Shown piece after piece: positions 33,948-44,466 of a stretch of DNA of 64,000 nt. The stretch is taken from positions 434,001 through 498,000 of the forward strand of contig NZ_SPSB01000001.1 of the NCBI RefSeq assembly GCF_004571135.1. Direction: 5' to 3'. Below the pieces are notes generated by a model. The model searched no databases, was not told the DNA's origin, and worked only from the letters and a program-made list of their open reading frames with translations. This DNA comes from Algoriphagus kandeliae. Lineage in GTDB: Bacteria > Bacteroidota > Bacteroidia > Cytophagales > Cyclobacteriaceae. Positions within the stretch are counted from its first letter, which is position 1. Every line of letters begins with the position of its first letter. The position numbers and the translations under genes are program-made.

Positions 33948-35132
33948 TTAGTTACTTTCATCGATTGCCTGTAAAATAAGGCTACAGGCATTCCGAATTT
34001 CATCAGGTGTGATTGTTAGGGGAGGAGCTATTCTCATTGAATCATCGCAGAATAAGAACCAGTCCGTAATCACTCCCAATTCGATTGCCCGGTCGATTAT
34101 CGGCTTTAATACTTCAAAAGATTCAAATTCTACAGCCATCATCAAGCCTTTATTTCGGATTGCTTTAATTTTTGGATGCTTCAATAGCTGCCGGAAAAGA
34201 GTTGCTTTTTCTTGTACTTGGCTGATCAAATTTTCTTCCTGCAAAATTCGAATTGTAGCCAATGAAGCCGCAGCACTGACGGGATGCCCTCCAAAAGTGG
34301 TAATATGGCCTAAAAGTGGATTGTTTTTAAATACAGCCATCATTTCTTGATTCGCAATAAAGGCTCCAATAGGCATACCGCCACCCATGCCTTTGGCACA
34401 AACCAAGATATCCGGAACGATATCAAAATGCTCAAATGCCCAAAACTTTCCTGTTCTGCCAAAGCCAGCTTGTATTTCATCCAGAATTAAAAGAGTACCT
34501 GTTTCATTACATCGCTTTCTCAAAGCCTGAAAATATTCCTTACAAGCAACCCGGATTCCAGCTTCACCTTGTATGGTTTCGATGACCACGGCAGCAGTTT
34601 TTTCATTAATCAATTCCAGATCAGAAAATGATCCATAGGTAATATGGCTGACACCAGGAACAAGGGGACGGTAGGCCCGTTTGAAAATTTCATTTCCACC
34701 AATACTCAAAGCGCCTTGGGAACTTCCATGGTAGGCATTCACACAGGAAATGATTTCTGCTCTTCCGGTATATCGTTTGGCTAATTTTAAAGCTCCTTCA
34801 ATTGCCTCCGAACCACTATTTACCAAATAAACATTGTCCAGTTTTTTGGGAAGGGTGTCGCAAAGAGCTTTGGCTAGGAGGGTTTGAGGACTTTGAACGT
34901 ATTCCCCATAAACCATCAAGTGGAGGTAATGTTCCAATTGATTTCTTATAGCTTCCAATACCTTCGGGTGGCGATGCCCCACGTTGCTGACTCCAATTCC
35001 GGAGATTAAATCCATGTATTGCTCTCCATTCGGCCCATAGAGGTAAATGCCCTCAGCTTTTTCAACTTCAATTAAAAGTGGGAAATCTGTGGTTTGAGCT
35101 AAATGGGAGAGGAAAAGTTGTCGATGATTCAT
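33948..35132 (-). CDS. class III PLP-dependent aminotransferase (acetylornithine/ornithine type)
   Basis: 394 residues with fold-type I class III signatures: VNSGSEAIEGALKLAKR, DEIQAGFGRTGKFWAFE, the Schiff-base Lys in CAKGMGGGMPIGAFI, and HITTFGGHPVSAAA. Relatives act on acetylornithine, ornithine, 4-aminobutyrate or beta-amino acids. No arginine-biosynthesis neighbours are present, so substrate is left open. It is 3 nt downstream of the methyltransferase gene, hence cotranscribed. Confidence 0.9.
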   Translation of the reverse strand: MNHRQLFLSHLAQTTDFPLLIEVEKAEGIYLYGPNGEQYMDLISGIGVSNVGHRHPKVLEAIRNQLEHYLHLMVYGEYVQSPQTLLAKALCDTLPKKLDNVYLVNSGSEAIEGALKLAKRYTGRAEIISCVNAYHGSSQGALSIGGNEIFKRAYRPLVPGVSHITYGSFSDLELINEKTAAVVIETIQGEAGIRVACKEYFQALRKRCNETGTLLILDEIQAGFGRTGKFWAFEHFDIVPDILVCAKGMGGGMPIGAFIANQEMMAVFKNNPLLGHITTFGGHPVSAAASLATIRILQEENLISQVQEKATLFRQLLKHPKIKAIRNKGLMMAVEFESFEVLKPIIDRAIELGVITDWFLFCDDSMRIAPPLTITPDEIRNACSLILQAIDESN

Positions 35133-35135
35133 GCT

Positions 35136-36032
35136 TTAGAAACTGCGAAAACGGTAAAAAATTCCCAAAGGAAGCTTTTTGTGAAAAGAATCCTCCAGAT
35201 ATAATTCTCCGTGTTCAGCATTCTGAATGTTTTTGAAATTGGATTGGATCAAATTGACTGCTATCAAGGAGGAAAAACTCAAGGAATACATATTCAAAAG
35301 GAGAAAGTGATCTTTAGGATCCAGAATTTCAGCACATACTTTCAACATCTCATTGATTTGCTCCTCAAGTACCCATTTTTCTCCATCCGGTCCTCTGCCA
35401 TAAGCAGGAGGATCTAGAATTATTCCTTGATAGAGATTTCCCCGTCTTGCTTCCCGTTTGATAAATTTCATAGCATCATCAACTATCCAGCGGATACCAT
35501 CCAAATCTGAGGCTTCCATATTGTGTCGGGACCATGTTACTACCTGTTTTACTGCATCCAAGTGGGTAACTTCTGCTCCAGCAGCTCTTGCTGCTACGGA
35601 AGCCGCACCTGTATAGGCAAAGAGATTCAAAACTTTTGGTTTGCTACCTGGAAAATTTTGAATCGTCTGGTAAATGTAATCCCAGTTTACCGCTTGTTCA
35701 GGAAATAAACCAATGTGTTTGAAAGAAGTCTGAGCAAGGTTTAATTTCATTTTTAAGCCTTCTCGATTCTCATAAGAAATCTGCCAATTATGTGGCATTT
35801 TTCTCAGCTGTTCCCATCTCCCTTTTTCAGGATTGTTCTTTTCCTTCGCAAAATGAGCATGAGCCCGTTTTCTCCATTCTGATTCCGAAAGTGACTTATC
35901 CCAGATTGCCTGAGGTTCGGGTCTACTGATAATAAATTCACCGAAACGCTCGAGTTTCTCGAAGCCTCCGGTATCGATCAGTTCGTAATCTTTCCAAAGC
36001 CCTGGGCTAAGTGACAGAATGGATTCTTTCAT
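35136..36032 (-). CDS. RlmI-like class I SAM-dependent methyltransferase
   Basis: 298-residue methyltransferase with the SAM motif VLNLFAYTGAASVAARAAGAEVTHLD, a motif IV DPPAYGRGPDGEKW, and RlmI/RlmK-type C-terminal strands. Family members methylate 23S rRNA cytosine C5 (position 1962). The usual N-terminal PUA domain is not obvious, so the target is tentative. It is first in a three-gene minus-strand unit with the aminotransferase and penicillin acylase genes. The 252 nt upstream (36033-36284) hold no gene that I can support. Confidence 0.85.
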   Translation of the reverse strand: MKESILSLSPGLWKDYELIDTGGFEKLERFGEFIISRPEPQAIWDKSLSESEWRKRAHAHFAKEKNNPEKGRWEQLRKMPHNWQISYENREGLKMKLNLAQTSFKHIGLFPEQAVNWDYIYQTIQNFPGSKPKVLNLFAYTGAASVAARAAGAEVTHLDAVKQVVTWSRHNMEASDLDGIRWIVDDAMKFIKREARRGNLYQGIILDPPAYGRGPDGEKWVLEEQINEMLKVCAEILDPKDHFLLLNMYSLSFSSLIAVNLIQSNFKNIQNAEHGELYLEDSFHKKLPLGIFYRFRSF

Positions 36033-36284
36033 TTTTCAATTTTCTAGCTCCAAAAATAAAGGATTTAAAGGAGTTCCTCAGAGCATGCCCGATTTTGTCG
36101 AAGTGTATAGGGGGGAATGCATGTCTATTTTCTTCAGAGCTGAAAAAATATGCCATTGGAAATCAGGATTCTGAGGAAAAGTCCTGGGATAAATACTCGA
36201 GGCATGGAGGTATTTTGACTCAGAAATTGTATTTTTCCCCACCTAGTTGAAAGCATTTCTTTGTTTAACCCTTTCATTTGATTC

Positions 36285-37106
36285 ATGTCAAAAAAACTAA
36301 TTGATGTAGAAAAGGCTATACACTCCAAAAATCCAAAATTGCTAAAATGGATGCCGGGATTTGTCTTGTCCTACATCAAAAATGTAACGCATGAATCTTG
36401 GATGAATTCCATCATGGAGCGAATTGGAGAATTGAAAGGGCTGGATTTTGTGAATGCTTTGGTGGAGGAGTTTGAATTGGATGTTCGACTCGAAGGAGCT
36501 GAAAAAATCCCCAAAAAGGGAGGGGTAATCATTGCCGCGAATCATCCTTTAGGTGGCATGGATGGAATTGCACTTATGCATGCAATCGGCAAAATTCGGC
36601 CGGATATTCGTTTTTTGGTCAATGATCTCCTGATGACCTTTGATAATTTTGATCCGCTTTTTGTCCCCGTCAATAAGCACGGTCGGAATTCCTTGGATAC
36701 CTTGAATAAAATCGAAGAAGCTTATTCAGGAGATTATGTTGTTTTGATTTTTCCTGCGGGATTAGTTTCCAGAAAATCAAATCAAGGCATTCGGGACTTG
36801 ACTTGGAGAAAGAGTTTTGTAACCAAAGCCAAAAAATATAAGAAGGACATTATCCTATGTTTTATTGAAGGCCGAAACTCAAATTTCTTTTACAATTTGG
36901 CCAATTGGAGAAAAAAACTGGGGATAAAGGCTAATTTAGAGATGTTTTACTTGGCTGATGAAATGTATAAGCAGCGCGGCCATCAGGTGACTATTCGATT
37001 GGGAGAGCTTATTAGCCCTGACCAATTGACCCAGGAGAGATCAGAAATCAAATGGGCGGAGTATTTGAAAAATAAGGTGTATGAAATCGGATCTAAAAAT
37101 GGATAA
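36285..37106 (+). CDS. PlsC-like lysophospholipid/aminolipid O-acyltransferase
   Basis: 273 residues with the acyltransferase H-x4-D motif as NHPLGGMDG (about residues 86-94) and a glycerophosphate-site-like VFPAGLVSRK. It lies directly before, and overlaps by 8 nt, a GNAT/OlsB-like N-acyltransferase gene. In Bacteroides thetaiotaomicron a pair of this make-up (glsA O-acyltransferase, glsB N-acyltransferase) forms glycine lipids; ornithine lipids use olsA/olsB. This gene is therefore probably the second-step O-acyltransferase of an amino-acid-containing lipid. Amino-acid identity cannot be read from sequence. Confidence 0.85.
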   Translation: MSKKLIDVEKAIHSKNPKLLKWMPGFVLSYIKNVTHESWMNSIMERIGELKGLDFVNALVEEFELDVRLEGAEKIPKKGGVIIAANHPLGGMDGIALMHAIGKIRPDIRFLVNDLLMTFDNFDPLFVPVNKHGRNSLDTLNKIEEAYSGDYVVLIFPAGLVSRKSNQGIRDLTWRKSFVTKAKKYKKDIILCFIEGRNSNFFYNLANWRKKLGIKANLEMFYLADEMYKQRGHQVTIRLGELISPDQLTQERSEIKWAEYLKNKVYEIGSKNG

Positions 37107-38064
37107 GGAAGAAGCGATCATCCCGCCTGTGGATCGGGAATTGTTGAAGTCTGAATTGACGCCTGAACGTTTTCTTCGTTACACAAATAATGGAAACAAT
37201 CTGGTTTATCTAGTCAACCACCACAATTCACCCAATGTGGTGCGAGAGGTGGGCAGATTGCGGGAATTGACATTTAGGGCAGCTGGTGGAGGTACCGGGA
37301 TGAGTATGGATTTGGATGACAATGATACCTGCCCAAATTGTTATGAGCAGTTGATCACTTGGAATCCAGAAGATGAGGAGATAGTGGCAGGATACCGCCT
37401 TATCCATTGCAAAAATGCCATTGATAAAGATGGAAAAATCAATCTTTCCACCGTTCACCTTTTTGAGTTTTCTCCCGAATTTGTAAAGGATTTTTTGCCC
37501 TTTACCATCGAATTGGGAAGGTCATTTGTACAACCTAAATATCAACCAAGCATAGATAATCGAAAAGGTATTTTTAGTCTAGACAACCTTTGGGACGGTT
37601 TGGGAGCAGTGGTATTACTTCATCCCGATGTGAAGTATCTTTTCGGCAAAGTCACCATGTATCCGCATTATCATCGTGAAGCCAGGGATTTGTTGCTTGT
37701 TTTCCTCAATTATTATTTTCCTGATAAGCGGAATTTAGTGGAGCCTAGGTCAGAATTGAGGTTGAATTATGAAACAGCAGTAGGAACAGGTCCGAATCCA
37801 TTTGAGGGTTTGGATTATAAAGAGGGCTATAAATTGCTGAATTCACGAGTAAGGGCCTATGGGGAAAATATTCCTCCTTTGATTAATACTTACATGAATC
37901 TTTCGCCTACCATGATGACTTTTGGGACGGCCTTGAATGATGAATTCGGAGAAGTGGAAGAGACAGGGATTCTGATTACTTTGGATGATATCTACGAGTC
38001 CAAAAAGCATAGGCACATGGATACCTTTGAAAGAGATCGGGTTTTTGGTTCTAGAGATGTCTGA
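37099..38064 (+). CDS. GNAT-type aminolipid N-acyltransferase (OlsB/GlsB-like)
   Basis: 321 residues of the hemolysin/OlsB-like GNAT family: LRELTFRAAGGGTGMSMDLDDND near the N-terminus, EEIVAGYRL, ELGRSFVQPKYQ, and the WDGLGAVVLLHPDVKYLFGKVTMYP segment. It would attach a 3-hydroxyacyl group to an amino acid amine, the first step of ornithine or glycine lipid synthesis. An N-terminal CPNCYEQ Cys pair (about residues 77-80) is a local feature. The start at 37099 gives an ATGGATAA overlap with the O-acyltransferase stop; an ATG at 37081 is also in frame. Confidence 0.82.
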   Translation: MDKEEAIIPPVDRELLKSELTPERFLRYTNNGNNLVYLVNHHNSPNVVREVGRLRELTFRAAGGGTGMSMDLDDNDTCPNCYEQLITWNPEDEEIVAGYRLIHCKNAIDKDGKINLSTVHLFEFSPEFVKDFLPFTIELGRSFVQPKYQPSIDNRKGIFSLDNLWDGLGAVVLLHPDVKYLFGKVTMYPHYHREARDLLLVFLNYYFPDKRNLVEPRSELRLNYETAVGTGPNPFEGLDYKEGYKLLNSRVRAYGENIPPLINTYMNLSPTMMTFGTALNDEFGEVEETGILITLDDIYESKKHRHMDTFERDRVFGSRDV

Positions 38065-38431
38065 ATTACACAAAGCGCTCATTGTAGGGGCTACGACCAA
38101 TCCTTCTCGATATGCTTTTATGGCAGCTCGAATGTTTCATGAGAGAGGGATTCCATTCGTGCCGATCGGAATCAAAAAAGGGGAAGTCTTTGGAGAAGAG
38201 ATTTTGGATCTTCGAACCAAGCCAGATTTGAAGGGAATTCACACGATCACTTTATACATTGGCCCTCAGCATCAAGAAGAATGGATTGATTATTTAATCG
38301 GCCTCAAACCCAAACGAATCATTTTTAATCCCGGTACAGAAAACATGCAGTTTGCCAATAGGGCAAAACAGGAAGGGATAGAGGTTCTTTTTGCATGTAA
38401 TTTGGTGATGCTCAGTACAGGCCAGTTCTGA
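38057..38431 (+). CDS. CoA-binding domain protein
   Basis: 124-residue Rossmann-like protein of the CoA-binding family, with HKALIVGATTNPSRYAFMAARM at the N-terminus, a VPIGIKKGEVFG turn and IIFNPGTENMQF late. Stand-alone members are small cytosolic proteins of unknown function that bind CoA. The start at 38057 gives an 8-nt overlap (ATGTCTGA) with the N-acyltransferase gene, so it is cotranscribed with the two lipid acyltransferases, which use acyl donors. Confidence 0.88.
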   Translation: MSELHKALIVGATTNPSRYAFMAARMFHERGIPFVPIGIKKGEVFGEEILDLRTKPDLKGIHTITLYIGPQHQEEWIDYLIGLKPKRIIFNPGTENMQFANRAKQEGIEVLFACNLVMLSTGQF

Positions 38432-38603
38432 ATTATTCGGTTTTATTCGTCAGATTTTAGGGAAAAAATTTATCCAATTTCCTCTGTCATTTTAATGGGA
38501 TCAAAAAAGCTGAAAAAATGTAAAAATCCCCTTTCCAATGACTGAGTTTTACTCGGTCAACTCACATTTTTTGCTTATCTTGCCAAATCATTTGAAAATT
38601 TAA

Positions 38604-40607
<2,004 letters not shown>

Positions 40608-40616
40608 AACTATCAA

Positions 40617-40640
40617 AAGGGCTTTCAAGCCCTTTTTTTT
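40617..40640 (+). terminator. intrinsic terminator after gyrB
   Basis: An 8-bp stem AAGGGCTT/AAGCCCTT with a TC loop is followed by a T run, 10 nt after the gyrB stop. Confidence 0.88.
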
Positions 40641-40696
40641 GATCAATTATTGATGAATGTGATTCTTCTTAAAAAGCTTATTTAAGCAATTAGGTC

Positions 40697-42823
40697 ATGA
40701 AACAGGGAATTAGAGAACGTTTTGAGTCAGTCATTCAACAGAGTGATTTGATAAGCCGTGATTTGAGTTGGTTGAAATTCAACGATCGGGTTTTGGATCA
40801 ATCCAAAAAGGAACACCGGTCTTTATTCGAAAAGCTTAAATTTTTGGCTATTACAGCTTCCAACTTGGATGAGTTTTTCATGATTCGGGTTGGTTCCCTA
40901 TATAATTACCTGGATTATGAAAAAGAACGGGTTGATTACTCGGGACTTCGAGAGGAGCCATTTAAGTCAACCTTGATGGAAGATTGTCAGAAGTTCCATG
41001 AAGCGCAGCACACGCATTTTACAGAGAATATTTTACCTAAGCTTCCTGAGGAGGGAATTACTCTTTGTAATATCTCCAAGTTGACGGAGGCTGAGCAAAA
41101 AAAGGTAAAGCAGTATTTTGAGCGGGCTATTTACCCCATGCTTACCCCAATGGTCTATGATGGCTATCGGACTTTTCCTATCCTGATGAACAAGCTTCTC
41201 ATTTTTGGAGTGGTTACAACCAGTCCCGGAGAGCGAAAGGATATGAGAAAGCTTTCTTTCGTTCAGATTCCAGCGAATATTCCACGGTTTTTTGAAATAG
41301 AGCGTGCTAACTCCCTTATGCTGATTCCTATTGAGGAAGTCATCCGAGAGCATATCGTTTCACTCTTTAGAAATGTAGATATTCAGTCAATAAGTCTGTT
41401 TCGGATTACTCGTAATGGAGATTTTACCTTGGAAGAGACAGAAGATATGGATGCTAATTTCTTGGAGGAGGTAAAGCGAAAGCTTATGGAGCGGAAGACA
41501 GGCCGTGTAGTTCGAATCGAAATAGAAGAGGGGTATAGCAAATGGATGCTTAATTCTCTTTTGGAGCGATGGAAGCTTAAGTCTGATTCTGTTTTTCATG
41601 TGAGGCGCCAAAGCATGATTGACTTTACAGGGCTATGGCAAATTGTTGGGAATAAGCGATTTAAAGATAAATTGCCTCCAATGCCTGATCCGGTAAAGCC
41701 TCTTTCCTACCAAGAAGAGGGTGAAGTGGAGATATTCGACGTGCTTCAGGAAAAGGATATTTTGCTGCATCATCCCTACAATAACATCGATTCAATTTTG
41801 GATTTGATAGAAAAAGCAGCAGAAGACCCTGGAGTGATGGCCATTAAAATGACCATTTATCGTTTGGCTAAGGAAAGCCGAATTACCAGAGCACTTTTAA
41901 AGGCTGCTGAAAATGGGAAACACGTTTCGGTTCTTTTTGAGGTGAAAGCCCGTTTTGATGAGGAAAACAATATCCGGGAGGCAAAAAAACTTCAAAAAGC
42001 TGGCTGCTTCGTGATTTATGGCATCACCCATTTGAAGACTCACACTAAGTTGCTTTTGATAGTGAAGAAGGATGGGGATGAGATTACCCGTTTTGTTCAT
42101 TTGGGTTCTGGAAATTACAACGAAGATACTGCACGTCTATATACAGATATTGGGCTTTTGACGACCAATGAAATTTTGGCAAATGATGTATCAGAGTTCT
42201 TCAATGTAATCACAGGCCATTCCATGCCTACTACGTACCAAAACTTGATTACTGCTCCTCGAGATATGCGGAATCAGTTAATCGAATATATCGAGCAAGA
42301 GGCAGAGAATGCAAGAAACGGATTGCCAGCCGGAATCTTTATCAAAGTAAATTCTTTGGAAGATTCAGAGACTATCTATGCGTTGTATAGAGCATCTCAA
42401 TCCGGCGTAACGATCAAATTAATCGTTCGTGGAATATGTTGTCTACGTCCTGGTAGAGAAGGGCTGTCTGAGAATATTGAGGTGATTTCTATTGTAGGGG
42501 ACTTCCTGGAGCACTCTCGAATTTATCATTTCCATAATAATGGAGATACCAGAACCTATGCAGGAAGTGCTGATATGATGGTTCGGAGTTTTGATAAGCG
42601 TTTGGAAAGTTTATTCAAGGTGGAAGCTCCTCTTTTGGAAAAGCAGTTGATGAATATTCTAGCATACAATCTGAAGGATAATTTCAATGCTTATGTCATG
42701 CAAGAAGATGGTACCTACGTAGCCAAAAAGCCGGTAGGAGATGAGCCAGTATTCAATGTGCACAAAGAGTTTTTTAATTTGGATCCGGAAAAAGTCATGC
42801 AGGTAAAATTGATGCCAAACTGA
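40697..42823 (+). CDS. ppk1: polyphosphate kinase 1
   Basis: Reversibly polymerises the ATP gamma-phosphate into inorganic polyphosphate at the membrane. The 708 residues hold the N-terminal domain starting RDLSWLKFNDRVL, the head domain, and two C-terminal PLD-like domains. The conserved His of THTKLL (His449) is the phosphorylated residue, and the second His is in FLEHSRIYHF (His606). GSGNYNEDTARLYTD and the GSADMMVRSFDKR segment are typical. No exopolyphosphatase gene is adjacent. It is monocistronic between two terminators. Confidence 0.97.
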   Translation: MKQGIRERFESVIQQSDLISRDLSWLKFNDRVLDQSKKEHRSLFEKLKFLAITASNLDEFFMIRVGSLYNYLDYEKERVDYSGLREEPFKSTLMEDCQKFHEAQHTHFTENILPKLPEEGITLCNISKLTEAEQKKVKQYFERAIYPMLTPMVYDGYRTFPILMNKLLIFGVVTTSPGERKDMRKLSFVQIPANIPRFFEIERANSLMLIPIEEVIREHIVSLFRNVDIQSISLFRITRNGDFTLEETEDMDANFLEEVKRKLMERKTGRVVRIEIEEGYSKWMLNSLLERWKLKSDSVFHVRRQSMIDFTGLWQIVGNKRFKDKLPPMPDPVKPLSYQEEGEVEIFDVLQEKDILLHHPYNNIDSILDLIEKAAEDPGVMAIKMTIYRLAKESRITRALLKAAENGKHVSVLFEVKARFDEENNIREAKKLQKAGCFVIYGITHLKTHTKLLLIVKKDGDEITRFVHLGSGNYNEDTARLYTDIGLLTTNEILANDVSEFFNVITGHSMPTTYQNLITAPRDMRNQLIEYIEQEAENARNGLPAGIFIKVNSLEDSETIYALYRASQSGVTIKLIVRGICCLRPGREGLSENIEVISIVGDFLEHSRIYHFHNNGDTRTYAGSADMMVRSFDKRLESLFKVEAPLLEKQLMNILAYNLKDNFNAYVMQEDGTYVAKKPVGDEPVFNVHKEFFNLDPEKVMQVKLMPN

Positions 42824-42846
42824 TGAAAACCAAATGATAAGGAATC

Positions 42847-42876
42847 AAAAGCCACACTTTTCAAGGTGTGGCTTTT
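42847..42876. terminator. bidirectional terminator between ppk1 and the DUF202 gene
   Basis: An 11-bp stem AAAAGCCACAC/GTGTGGCTTTT lies between convergent genes (stops at 42823 and 42880). T-rich tracts follow on both strands. Confidence 0.85.
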
Positions 42877-42879
42877 CTT

Positions 42880-43155
42880 TTACATTTTGGTATAATGACC
42901 TTTTTGGAGTCGCTTCCTTACTTTAAAAAAGTTAATAATGCCTACGATTAGGAATACGATGCTAAGGGCAAAAGCTAGGTATCCGAAATTTCGAATATGG
43001 TCTAAACCTTTCACCTGAAAGAGTGCTGTCCCACTGACCAAGAAATAAAGAGAGGTACGAATATATGATAATAAGGTCCTGTCATTTGCCAAGGTAGTTC
43101 GCTGGCGGGCCAAAAAATCTCTTACAATCAGGTCGTTTTCAGTATCCTTTTCCAT
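42880..43155 (-). CDS. DUF202 (YidH-like) small membrane protein
   Basis: 91 residues with the family signature LARQRTTLANDRTLLSYIRTSL, then two TM helices (about residues 35-55 and 62-82) and a basic tail. Function of the family is unknown. The start at MEKDTEND (43155) is preferred over a Met 5 residues upstream. It is divergent from the DUF3078 gene 39 nt away, so the two may share a promoter region. Confidence 0.85.
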   Translation of the reverse strand: MEKDTENDLIVRDFLARQRTTLANDRTLLSYIRTSLYFLVSGTALFQVKGLDHIRNFGYLAFALSIVFLIVGIINFFKVRKRLQKGHYTKM

Positions 43156-43194
43156 ATTTTTATCAATCAATTAATTTTCAATGAGATATATTTT

Positions 43195-44076
43195 ATGAAA
43201 AGATTTGTAGCAATTTTAATTTTCTCTTTTGTATCAGGGTTGACTTTTGCGCAAGAGGCAGAGAAAGATACAACATTTTGGCTGAAGGAAATTGGAGGGG
43301 GATTGAATTTCAATCAGGGTTCATTTAGTAGCAACTGGACCGGTGGTGGTGTGAATTCCATAGCTCTCGGCATGTATTTAAATGGTCGGGCTAATTATGC
43401 CAAAGACAAATGGACATGGGATAATACCCTGGATATGATTTACGGGGTAGTTAAAAATCAGGGTGAAGATACCCGAAAGTCCAATGACCGGATTTTCCTG
43501 GATTCAAAGATTGGTTACAATATTGGCAAACACTGGAACGTATTTACTTCCATCAACTTTCTAAGCCAGTTTGCTCCCGGATATGATTTTTCTGATGGGA
43601 ACAGAACCTTGATTTCGAAATTTGCCAATCCGGCCTACTTGATGTCTTCTTGGGGTATAGAATATAAGCCGAATGATGAATTTATGCTTCGTCTTTCACC
43701 CTTTTCCCCTCGATTCACTTTTGTAACTGATACGGAGTTGTATTTGACGGTTCCTGAGAATTATGGTGTACCGATAGGGGATAAGGTTCGCTCTGAATGG
43801 TTAGCTTTCAGTTCGCTTTTGGAATGGAATAAGAAACTATCGGATAATGTAAGTTTGCTGATCAGACATCAACTTTTTGCTAATTATGAGACCTTCTCAT
43901 TCAAGTCAATAGATCAACGATTGGATGTGGCTTTGACCGCAAAAGTCTCTGATTTGATTCAGGTTTCCTTGACCAGTTTGAGTATCTATGATTTGGATCA
44001 GGACGAAAAAATCCAATTTAGCCAAGGCCTTGCTTTGGGAATTGCATTCAAACGCAGTACGTTTCCTAAGGAATAA
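43195..44076 (+). CDS. DUF3078 domain outer-membrane beta-barrel protein
   Basis: 293 residues with a signal peptide (cleavage near LTFAQEAE) and a body of alternating beta strands. It contains the DUF3078 signatures GGGLNFNQGSFSSNWTGGGVNSIALG and the C-terminal strand ending in GLALGIAFKRSTF. Members are common in Bacteroidota outer membranes and have no assigned substrate. It ends in its own terminator (44185-44210). Confidence 0.87.
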   Translation: MKRFVAILIFSFVSGLTFAQEAEKDTTFWLKEIGGGLNFNQGSFSSNWTGGGVNSIALGMYLNGRANYAKDKWTWDNTLDMIYGVVKNQGEDTRKSNDRIFLDSKIGYNIGKHWNVFTSINFLSQFAPGYDFSDGNRTLISKFANPAYLMSSWGIEYKPNDEFMLRLSPFSPRFTFVTDTELYLTVPENYGVPIGDKVRSEWLAFSSLLEWNKKLSDNVSLLIRHQLFANYETFSFKSIDQRLDVALTAKVSDLIQVSLTSLSIYDLDQDEKIQFSQGLALGIAFKRSTFPKE

Positions 44077-44184
44077 ATAAATTTTAACAAATTTTTATTT
44101 TGTATTTTGATTTGAAAAGAATTGTATTATTTTTGAAATCATTGTGGTAGTTAAATAATAGTTGGTTTAGTTTTCAAATAAAGG

Positions 44185-44210
44185 GCAGGGGATTTTCTCC
44201 TGCTTTTTTA
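44185..44210 (+). terminator. intrinsic terminator after the DUF3078 gene
   Basis: GCAGGGGA-TTT-TCTCCTGC with one G-T pair is followed by TTTTTTA, about 110 nt after the stop. The rest of 44077-44353 is AT-rich and holds no gene. Confidence 0.75.
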
Positions 44211-44353
44211 TTGCCCATATTTGAAAAATTCAATTTGTTTTGGATAATAATCCAATTAGAAACAAATCTGCTTCCAATTTCAATTTTTAAAATTTGGATT
44301 TTGCCAAGAATTGGAATGGCACTTAATTGAAGGTGAAAGGTTAGGTTTTAAAC

Positions 44354-44383
44354 AAAAAAGCCCAGACAATTGTCTGAGCTTTT
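44354..44383 (-). terminator. intrinsic terminator after tRNA-Arg
   Basis: CAGACA-AT-TGTCTG extended by AGC/GCT arms is followed on the minus strand by a T run. It begins 1-2 nt after the tRNA 3' end. Confidence 0.8.
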
Positions 44384-44384
44384 G

Positions 44385-44458
44385 TACAGGCGGAAGGATT
44401 CGAACCCTCAACCCTCGGAGCCGAAATCCGATATTCTATCCAGTTGAACTACGCCTGC
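44385..44458 (-). tRNA. tRNA-Arg (anticodon TCG)
   Basis: A cloverleaf folds on the minus strand: acceptor GCAGGCG/CGCCTGT (G1-U72 wobble), D arm with AACTGGATA, anticodon stem TCGGA/TCCGA with loop TTTCGGC (anticodon TCG, reading CGA), and T arm GAGGG-TTCGAAT-CCTTC. CCA is not encoded. It lies just downstream of sucC on the same strand. Confidence 0.92.
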
Positions 44459-44466
44459 ATTTATTT

